NCBI GenBank assembly: GCA_013388805.1 | Contig: JACAEO010000087.1 | Location: 1-34,703, forward strand | Direction of reading: 5' to 3' | DNA from: Chloroflexota bacterium | Lineage (GTDB): Bacteria; Chloroflexota; Chloroflexia; Chloroflexales; Chloroflexaceae | Length of the DNA: 34,703 nt | In this document: positions 9,594 to 18,500 of the stretch, one piece after another | Layout: each line of letters begins with the position of its first letter | Position numbering within the stretch: the first letter of the stretch is position 1 | Notes under the pieces: generated by a model | Told to the model about the DNA's origin: nothing | The model's input: the letters and a program-made list of their open reading frames with translations, nothing else | The model's database searches: none | Made by a program: the position numbers and the translations under genes

Positions 9594-11156
9594 ATGGAGC
9601 GGATCATCATTCGCGACTACACTCTCATCCCGCCCTTTGCCGAACCAGCGCGTGAGTTGCGGATTTTGAATAAACCGCTCTGGCTTCTGCAGCGCGATCT
9701 CTTGAAAACGTACTGCAAGGGCAGCACCGAAATTGCTTCTATTTATGAACTTGACGAGAACGTGCCGGTCAGTGATAACGAGTTGCTGGTGTATCGAGAC
9801 AACCTGTATTTCAATGCTGCCTTAATCGACGAGTTTATCACGCGGGCCCGCGCTGCGGGCCGCCCCTGTCAGGTCGCCTTTCGCATCGGCGACCCGAGCA
9901 TCGAACGGCATGCGCTGCAACTCTGCTCGGGCATTGTGCGCCGCGACGAGGTGCGCTATCTGCAGGATAGCGTAGAGCGACAGGGCGCGGTGCATGTTGC
10001 CGAGCTCTACTACTACCCCGGTGGCCGCCGTGGTGCGCCGATGCCGCTGGTGATCGACACCCAGAGCCACGAGATGGGCTACTATCGCATCCCGAGCTAT
10101 ATGGCCAGCAGGGGCGAACTGACCTACCAGATCCCGCTGCGGGCCTTGCTCTCGGTCGAGAGCTGGCTGCACGTGCTGATGGCCAACATCCTGATGGGCA
10201 CCTTCTCGCAGGCGGCGGCCCAGGATGTGAAGATGAGCCAGGCGCGGCTCAAGGACATCACGCGCTGGCGCGGGGCAGACTGGCGCATCTTCGTCGACAA
10301 GCTCGGCTTCGCGCTGGCGGCAATCTGGCAGCGGCTCAACCCGCTCGAGGCACCCTGGCGCAACCACTTTCTGGCCTCCAAGGCCCTGGTCAAGGTCGGC
10401 AAACGTTGTTCAATTGACCCAACGGCGATCATCCACGGGCCCACGACGATCGGCGACGATGTCTACATCGGCCCGGGCGTGGTGATTGCTAATAGCGTCA
10501 TCGGTAGCAATGTCAACATTATGCAGGGCTGCCAGGTGATGCTCAGTGTCGTGAGCGACCGCTGCTTCCTGCCCTTCAACGCCGGCCTGTTCATGACCAC
10601 GCTGATGGAGAACAGCATGGTGGCCCAGAACTCGACGCTGCAGCTCTGCGTGGTGGGACGTAATACGTTCATTGGGGCCAACAACTGTTTCACCGACTTC
10701 AATCTGCAGAACGAGCCGATCAAGGTCGTCCACCAGGATGAACTGGTCGAGGTCAACCTGCCTGTGCTCGGCTCGGCGGTGGGCCATAACGTCAAGATCG
10801 GCAGTGGCTTCATCGTCTACCCGGGGCGCATGATTGAGTCAAATGCTGTTATAATCTTCGACAATGAGAAGAACCTGATCAGAAAGACGGTGCCTGGCCA
10901 CGACCTCGACGATCTCGACGAGGCCGCGGGCGAGCCTCGCCGGATCGTCTATCACTGGCCCAATGTCTATGACGACCCGGCGCTCCGCCGGGTTGCCCCG
11001 CAGCCCGCGCCTCTGCCACCAGCCGGCACCGCTCCCACACACCCTGCCGGCAACGGCGGGGTGCCCGGCGCCGCATGGCACGCGGCCCCTGAGGTCGCTA
11101 GCGAGGCCGCCGTCTCGTTCGACCACGACCATTCCGACCGTCGGCGCAACCGCTAG
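9594..11156 (+). CDS. Left-handed beta-helix (hexapeptide repeat) protein, acyltransferase-like
   Basis: A 520-residue protein. The N-terminal 260 residues match nothing I recognise; they include a hydrophobic helix near residues 180-200. From about 265 to 430 there is a left-handed beta-helix built on hexapeptide units (SIDPTAIIHGPTTIGDDVYIGPGVVIANSVIGSNVNI, later VVGRNTFIGANN and GSAVGHNVKIGSGFIVYPG). This is the fold of GlmU-type acyl/nucleotidyl transferases and LpxA. The last 80 residues are Pro/Ala-rich, then charged, and probably disordered. A catalytic histidine cannot be assigned with confidence. ATG at 9594 has AAAGGGA upstream. The response regulator starts 18 nt after the stop, so the two are probably co-transcribed. 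An envelope or sugar-modifying role is inference. Confidence 0.75.
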   Translation: MERIIIRDYTLIPPFAEPARELRILNKPLWLLQRDLLKTYCKGSTEIASIYELDENVPVSDNELLVYRDNLYFNAALIDEFITRARAAGRPCQVAFRIGDPSIERHALQLCSGIVRRDEVRYLQDSVERQGAVHVAELYYYPGGRRGAPMPLVIDTQSHEMGYYRIPSYMASRGELTYQIPLRALLSVESWLHVLMANILMGTFSQAAAQDVKMSQARLKDITRWRGADWRIFVDKLGFALAAIWQRLNPLEAPWRNHFLASKALVKVGKRCSIDPTAIIHGPTTIGDDVYIGPGVVIANSVIGSNVNIMQGCQVMLSVVSDRCFLPFNAGLFMTTLMENSMVAQNSTLQLCVVGRNTFIGANNCFTDFNLQNEPIKVVHQDELVEVNLPVLGSAVGHNVKIGSGFIVYPGRMIESNAVIIFDNEKNLIRKTVPGHDLDDLDEAAGEPRRIVYHWPNVYDDPALRRVAPQPAPLPPAGTAPTHPAGNGGVPGAAWHAAPEVASEAAVSFDHDHSDRRRNR

Positions 11157-11174
11157 CACGAGGAGGAGCGACTG

Positions 11175-12119
11175 GTGAGCAAAGAGCGCATTCTGGTCGT
11201 CGAAGACCAGGCCGATATCTCCAGCCTGCTGAAGATCTACTTCACCGCCCAGGGCTATGAGGTCTATACCGCGATGCGCGGCTCGGTTGCCCTGGAGATC
11301 TGCCGGAAGACTCCGCCGAACCTGGCCCTGCTTGATGTGAACCTGCCCGACATGGAGGGCTATGAGATCGGCAAGGCGCTGCGCGCCAGCCCCCGCACGC
11401 GACATGTCCCGATCATCTTCCTGACTGCCCGGGGCGAGCGCACCGACCGCCTGCGCGGCCTCGGTGAAGTGCAGGCGCAGTACTACATCGTCAAGCCCTT
11501 CGATATCGAAGAGGTCCATACGATCGTCCGGAATCAGCTGGAGGAGGCCCGGCGCAAGAATCAGTTGCACCCGGTGACCAATCTGCCCACCGCCGACCTG
11601 GTCAGCGACCAGTTGCGCAGCCTGCTTGCTTCCCAGGGCTGGGCCATGGCGCTCATCCAGATCAATGGGTTCGATCTGTTTACGCAGAGCTATGGCTCGG
11701 TGGTGGGCGAGGATGTGCTGAAGTTCACCGCCCTGCTGCTGAATGAGGCGATCAACGAGCAGGGCAGCAATGAGGAGTTCGTCGGCCAGCTGGTGGTGGG
11801 GCCAGCCTTTGTGATCACCTCGACCCCCGAACGCATCCGGTCGATCTGCGAGCGGTTGATCGACCGCTTTGATGATGAGATCGGCCTGCATTACAACTTC
11901 AAACATCGGAAGCAGGGCTACCTTGAGGTGCCCGATGAACACGGCGGTATCCGCCAGGTTCCGCTGATGTCGCTGTCGATCGGTGTGCTGACCGGCCAGG
12001 ATGGCCCCTTCTCCGATATCCGCGAGCTGAGCGAGGCCGCTGAGGAGATGCGCCAGCGCGCCGTGCAGCAGGCGCGTGAGCAGGGGCAGAAGAGCGCGAT
12101 TGCCTATAGCCACAGGTAG
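11175..12119 (+). CDS. Response regulator with receiver domain and degenerate GGDEF domain
   Basis: The receiver domain spans about residues 4-122: acidic pocket E10/D11, phospho-acceptor D54 in LLDVNLPD, FLTARG and YYIVKPF with the conserved lysine. The rest resembles a GGDEF fold (HPVTNLPTADL, LIQINGFDLFTQSYGSVVGEDVLKFTALLL, VPLMSLSIGVL). Where active diguanylate cyclases have GGDEF this protein has VGPAF, so both catalytic acids are lost and c-di-GMP synthesis is not expected. Substrate-free signalling or protein binding is more likely. GTG start at 11175 with AGGAGGAG about 6 nt upstream. It follows the hexapeptide protein by 18 nt and precedes the giant kinase, its likely partner. 314 residues. 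Confidence 0.88.
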   Translation: MSKERILVVEDQADISSLLKIYFTAQGYEVYTAMRGSVALEICRKTPPNLALLDVNLPDMEGYEIGKALRASPRTRHVPIIFLTARGERTDRLRGLGEVQAQYYIVKPFDIEEVHTIVRNQLEEARRKNQLHPVTNLPTADLVSDQLRSLLASQGWAMALIQINGFDLFTQSYGSVVGEDVLKFTALLLNEAINEQGSNEEFVGQLVVGPAFVITSTPERIRSICERLIDRFDDEIGLHYNFKHRKQGYLEVPDEHGGIRQVPLMSLSIGVLTGQDGPFSDIRELSEAAEEMRQRAVQQAREQGQKSAIAYSHR

Positions 12120-12526
12120 GTTGCCGCACCTCCCCGGGCTACGCACTGCGGCGCTGGCCATCCCTTCTGGCGCCGCTCGCTGCAACGTCACGCATGCACG
12201 CTCCGGGCTGTGGCCCGTGTGTCTGGGCATGCTGGCTGCGCTGTGGGCGAGGCCGGGTCAACCGCCCGCCTGCGCAGAAACCAGCCATGGGCGTCGGTGT
12301 TCGGCCTGAGGTGAAGCTAGCCGCTAGCCGATACTCCGCCGCCGTTTTCAGCGCGGCGTTGTGCGCCACGCGCATGACCGTCTGATACGCAAGCGAGTAT
12401 CCCGAAAGCGCGTAGAGGCACGTTCATGCTTACGATCCGCTCGTGCCCTCCCGTGTGTCGCACCCAGAGCCAGTGCGCTGCATCCCCGGATGCGACCGGG
12501 AATGCAGGAGCAGGCAAGCCCGCCCT
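12120..12526 (+). promoter_or_regulatory. 407-bp non-coding leader of the giant kinase with long-range pairing
   Basis: No gene is convincing here. Stems visible: GCGGCGC/GCGCCGC around 12145-12175, just after the response regulator stop; a bulged GC-rich hairpin at about 12351-12374; and GATACTC (12330-12336), which can pair perfectly with GAGTATC (12395-12401) and close over that hairpin. A local alternative pairs GATAC (12384-12388) with the same 3' arm at 12397-12401, so two exclusive folds are possible. No convincing -35/-10 pair was found, so the kinase may be read through from upstream. Confidence 0.35.
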
Positions 12527-15500
12527 ATGGATATGACGATCGCACCGAGCTCAACCTCCAGCTGGGAGCTTCTGGCGCAGCTCGCCTACTGCGCGCAGGA
12601 CGGCACAGCCGACTTCGCCGCCCCTGCCTGTGCGCGCAAACTTGGCGACCTGATCGCCCGCTTCCTGCCTGCGCCAGCCGGGCGCCTGGAGTTGATCGAG
12701 GACGATCTGGTCGTGGCCGAAGTGGACTGGGGCAGCCTGCCGGCGCCTGGCACCCCGCTGCTCATGCAGGCTGAACAGGAGTTGATCGGCCGGCTCTTCC
12801 TCGGTGAGGTTGCGGCCAACCTCGATCCGGCCTTTGCCAGCGCGCTTAGCGCCCAGCTTGCCCTGCTGTTGCTCACCCGGCGCCGGGCTGAAGAGGCCTG
12901 GCTCGTCGAGCAGACGCGCGCACTGGTGGCGGCGAGCCTCGAACGGGTGGGCACGCTCGATACACGCACGCTGCTCCAGTCGGTGCTCACGCGCGCCGCC
13001 CTGCTGCTCGGCATCGAGCAGGGCGCCATCTATGCCCTTGATGAGGCCGATAGCCAGTTGACGCTGCTGGCAGCCGGCGATGGCGCGTTTCGTTATCCGG
13101 GGACGCTGCCGCTCGGTGGCCCCAGTCTGCCGGCACGGGTCGCCGCGAGCCGCAGCGCCGAGGTTGGCAGCCTGCATCCTGCCGGTCGTCAGCGTGGCGG
13201 CGCCGCCCACGCCGCGCGCCTGGCGCTGGCCGTGCCCCTGCTGGCCCAGGAGGCGCTCGACGGCGTGCTGGTGCTGCTGCTCACCCGTGAGGGCGCCAGC
13301 CACCGTATGCGGCGCCTGGCTGATACCTTCGCTGAACAGGTCACCTTGCTGGTGCGCAATGCGCAGCTCTTCAGCCAGCAGCAGCAGCGGGCGCGCGAGC
13401 TCTTTGTGCTGTATGAGAACAGCCAGGCGATCAATGCGACCACCCAGCTCGAGAGTATGCTCAACCGGGCGACGGAGAATATCGCGCTCGCCCTCACGGC
13501 CGACTACTGCGCCGTGCTGCTGCTCGATGACCAGCCGCCCGCGACGCTGCGGATCGTGGCTGCCTACAGCGAGCCCGGGCAGACCAGCCGTCACACCGCC
13601 ACCAATCCGCCGATTGGCAACGGTACCGCCCTGGCTGATGCGGCAACGATTATGGCGCAGGTTGGCCGTGGTGACCATCTGCTGATCGACGATACCGCCG
13701 CTATCGCCGCCCACAACCCGCTTGCCGCGACCCTGGCGAGCGATGGCTGCCGGAGCGCCTTGCTGCTGCCCCTGCGCGGCAAGGACGAAACGGTGGGCCT
13801 GCTGATCGTCGGCTTTGCCCGCGCCCGCCGTCCGGTGCCGCCCGCCGAGCGCAACCTGGCCCAGGTGCTCGCGGCGCAGGTGGCCACGGCGATCTTCAAC
13901 CGCCGGCTCTACCTGGCCGAACAGCGGCGCGCCAGTGAGCTCGCCTTGCTCCAGCGCGTCAGCCAGCGCCTCAACGCCGGGCTCGATCGCGATGAGACGC
14001 TGGCGGCCATCCTCGAAGGCGCGCAGTCGCTGACCAACTTTAGCGGCGCCCGGCTGTGTCTCTACGACCGGCACAGCCGCAGCCTGCGCCCTGCTCTGTC
14101 CCAGGGCCTCCTTGGGCCGGAGCAGCGGGACACCGCCCTGAGTGAGTGGCTCGTGCGTCACCAGCGGCCGCTGCATGTGGCCGACCTGCAACAGCCGCTC
14201 CCGTCGTTGAACGACCTGGAGCACCAGCATACACCACGCCTGGCCACGGGCGCGCCAGCTCGCGCCTACCTGGGCGTCCCGCTGCGGCTCGGCGATGAAC
14301 TGCTCGGCACCCTCGAGCTCTTCTCGGCGCTCCCGAACACCTTCAGCGCCGATGATGCGCGCCTGCTCGCCATCGTTGCCGGGCAGTCAGCCCAGGCGAT
14401 CGCCAATGCCACGCGCTACGAGCAGGCTGATACCAGCCTGCGGGCGCGTATCGAGCAGCTCCGTGCGCTCCAGCGGGTCTCCAGCCAGCTGGCGATCACC
14501 CTGGATCAGAACGAGATCCTCGAGTATGTGCTGGAGCAGGCGCTGCGCGCCACCGGCGCGACCCAGGGCCTGATCGCGCTGCGCGCCGCCGAGGGCGGGA
14601 CCGACCGCCAGGTTGCGCTCAGCGCGCTTGGTGGCCAGCACGCCCCGGAGATCTACCGGCACGCGATCGATGACGCCGTCGGCGTGGATGATGCGAGCTA
14701 CGTGGTTGTTGAAGCGGTCGGCTTCGCCGCCTCGCACCGCGCGACTCTGATCGGCAGTCCGCTGCCGGCCGGGCTGATCACCGCGCACAGCGCCCTGGCC
14801 CGGCGCGAGCCCGAGATCTGTGACGAGCTCGACCCTGCCGAGCTGATCGTTGTGCGCTCCCCCGCGGCCCGTTCGGCCCTCGCCGCGCCGATCTTTTACC
14901 AGGCGGGTGTCTATGGGGTGATGCTCCTGCTGGCCCCACGCCCGCACGGCTTTGACCACGACGCGGTCGAGTTTTTGCGCGCGCTCACCCACCAGACGGC
15001 AGTCGGGATCGGCAATGCCCAGCGCTACGCAGAACTGGAGCATCTCTACCGGGTGCACAAGAGCCGTGCGCAGATCCTCAATAATGTGCTCGAAATCGGC
15101 CAGGCGCTCCGTGCCGACCGCAATCTGCAGAGTCTGCTGGAGCAGGTGGGCTATAGCGCGATTGAGTCGGCCAACTTCCGCACCATCCTCTTCTGCCTGA
15201 CCGACCGGGATCGACCGGAGGTGCTCCGTCCCGTGGCCGCGGCGGGTATTCCGCTCAGTGAGCTTGAGCGGATGGCCCGGGCGCCACTGCCGGCTGATCT
15301 GGCGCTGAGCTACCTCGATGCGCGCTTCCGCATGGATCGCTGCTACTTCGTGCCCGCCGAAGCGGCGTGCCAGCTTGAGGCTGGCTACCACACGGCGGTG
15401 TTTGGCTACCTGCCCTTCACTGATGCGCGTGGTCCCGGGGAATGGCAGCCCGAGGACCGGCTCTGCGTGCCGCTCTACTCGACCGAACGCGACCTGCTTG

Positions 15501-18500
15501 GCCTGATGTTTGTGGGCGACCCCCAGGATCGCCAGCGACCCACGTTGCGCGCCGTTGAGCCGCTGGCGATCTTCGCTGACCAGGCGGCGATCGCGATCGA
15601 GAACCATGCGCTGCTCGACGATGCCCGCGCCCGCGCCGAGCAGATGGCGGCCCTGTTCCAGGTCGGGACGGCCCTGTCTGCCACCACTGATCTCGACGCG
15701 CTGTTGCATAGCGTCTACCAGGAGATCGTGGCCTACCTCGGCACACCGAGCTCTTTTTTCATCGCCAGCAACCAGCCTGAGCACGACCAGGTGCGCTATG
15801 AGTTGTGTGTTCACCAGGGCGCGGTCATCGAGCGCTTCCAGAAGCTCGTCGTGCCCCGGACGGGTCTCACCGCGCTGGTCATCAGCAGCGGCCAGCCGCT
15901 GCTCGTCGACGATCTGCGGAACGACCCGCGCTCCGCAGAGCCTGGTGGCCCTGCCGTCGAGGGTGCGGGCGAGGCGCGCTCGTGGCTCGGTGTGCCGCTG
16001 ATCAGCCAGGGGCGCGTGATTGGTGTGCTGTGTGTGCAGGATACGGCACCAGCCGCCTTCGGCGAACGGGATCGGCAGTTCCTTGCTGCCCTGGCCAACC
16101 AGCTCGCCATCGCGATGGAACGGGCCACCCTCTTCGCGGAACGGGAGCGCCGGATCGCCGAACTGAATGTGATCAACCGCATCGGCCAGATCACCAGTTC
16201 GACGCTCGACCTCGAGCAGATGCTCCGCCAGACCTATGCCCAGCTTGCCGCCTTTCTCGCGCTGGACTCGTTCTGCATCTTCATCTACCACGAGGAAGAG
16301 AACCAGATCACCCTCTCCCTGGAGGTTGATGCAGGCAGGGAAGTGCTGGATCGCTCCACGCGCCAGCCAGTGCCCGATAGTCTCGTTGCAGCGATTATCC
16401 AGACCCGCGAGCCACTCCACTTCCACGACGCGCACGCTGAGTGTCAGTCCCGCGGCTTCCAGCCGGTGAGCGTTGAGGGCGACCGCCAGCCGGCCGCGTG
16501 GCTCGGCGTCCCGCTGATCGTTGGCGATGGCAGTGTGGTGGGCGTGATCGTGGTGATGAGTTACCAGCCGGGCCTGTATGGTGAGCGCGAACTGGCCTTT
16601 ATGACCACCGTCGCCAACCAGACCAGCACCGCCATCGCGCGCGCCCAGGCCTTCGCCTCTGCGGAGCGCAGCGCGGCGGCCCTGCGCCAGAAGGTCGTTG
16701 AGCAGACCACGCTGCTCGACGCAGCACAGATCCTCTCCTCGCTGCTGCGTCCCCAGGAGGTGCTCGACAAGCTGATGGAGCTGGTCAACCGGCGGCTCAA
16801 CGTGACCACGGTGGCCCTCTGGACGATCGACGAGGACAATGTGCTCGTACCCGCCGCACTGGACGGCATCCCGCTCGAGCAGGGGCGCGCCATGCGCGTG
16901 CCGGTTGGTCAGGGCTTGACGGGGCGGGTGGCTGCGCTGGGCAGGCCGCTGGTGATCGACGATGTGAACGAGCAGGGTGGCTCGCTCTTCCCCGTCTACC
17001 AGCGTGAGCATCATCTGATCGCATTCATGGGCGTGCCGGTGGTCTACCGGGAGCGGATCATCGGTGTGCTGAGCGTGATGACCAATACGCCACGCCATTT
17101 CAGCGCCGATGAGCAGGCGCTGCTGGCCGGGCTGGCCAACCAGGCGGCAACGGCGCTGGAGAACGCCCGCCTCTTCGAGGAGCGCGAGCAGCGCATCAAT
17201 GAGCTCACCACGATCAACAAGATCAGCGCCGCGGTGAACGCGACGCTCGATATGCAGGCGCTGCTCGAAAAGCTCCACGCCGGGATCGGCGAGGTGCTCG
17301 ATGTCAGCACCTCGCTGATCGGGATCTACGATGGGCCGGGCGAGACCTTGCACTACCCGCTCGCCTATGCCCGGGGCCAGCGGGTGAGCATGCCCGCCCG
17401 CGCCCTGCCCCGCGGGGTCAGCGGCCTGGTGATCCGGAGCGGCCAGCCGTTGCTGCTCCGCAGCCGCGAGGAGGCGCAGCAGCTTGGCCTGGTGCTGGCG
17501 GACGACCACATCGGCGACGAGCCGGTGGTGGCCCAGTCCTTCCTGGTGGCGCCCGTCCTCTTCGGCAGCAACGTTCTCGGGGTGATCAACATTCAGAGCG
17601 CCGAGCCACGCGCCTTCGACGAGAATGACCGGCGTTTCCTCACCACCGTGGCCAACCAGGCCGCTGTGGCGCTCAACAACGCCCGGCTCTTCAGCGAGAC
17701 GAGCCAGAACGCTCGCGAGATGACCACCCTCTTTGAGGTGACCCAGAACCTCGCGGGCACGCTTGACCCCGATGCGACCATGCAGCTCGTGGCCGATGCC
17801 GCGCTCAGCCTGCTTGGCGCCGAACTCTGCGCCGTCCTGCGGCTCGATCAGCGGGGCCGGATCGTGGCCCAGGTGCTTGTCGAGCAGCACACGCCGCGCC
17901 CGGATCTGCACCTCGACATTCGCCTCGATGGTATGACCGCGCGGCTCCTCGCAAGCGAGCAGCCGCTGGCAATCCCTGACTTGCTCGAACATGCCGGGGC
18001 CAATCCCGATGCGCTGGCCAAGGGCATCCGCAGTGTGCTCGGCATTGCCCTCGGCGCGGTCGATGAGCGGCTGGGCGTGCTCTGGGTGGGTCTGCGCCGG
18101 CCACATGAGTGGAGCGAGCATCAGATCTCGCTCTGCTCGATCCTGGCCAACCAGGCCTCACAGGCGCTTAAGAGCGCGCAGCTGTTCCAGCTCGAGCAAC
18201 AGCGGCGCCGCCTGGCCGACACGCTGCGTGATGTGGCCCAGTCGTTTACCTCCACCCTGGCACTCAAGGAGATCCAGACGCTGATCCTCAACCAGCTCAG
18301 CCGGGTGGTGGCCTACGAGAGCGCCGCTGTGCTGCTGCGCGACGAGGGCTACGGTCACCTGCATATCACCGAGGCGCGTGGGCTCAGCGAACCGGCGTTG
18401 CTGGCCGCTGCCTTCGATGTCGAGCAGCACGAACTGCTCGCCACGATGACCTGCGAACGGCGCCCCGTGCTGATCGACGACGGGCTGCAGGACAACCGCT

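Noticed and set aside
14387-18121. 1,244-codon minus-strand open frame opposite the giant kinase
   Set aside because: GC-rich codon bias leaves the antisense frame open. The product is rich in His, Gln, Arg and Gly with no domain; the plus strand has clear GAF repeats.
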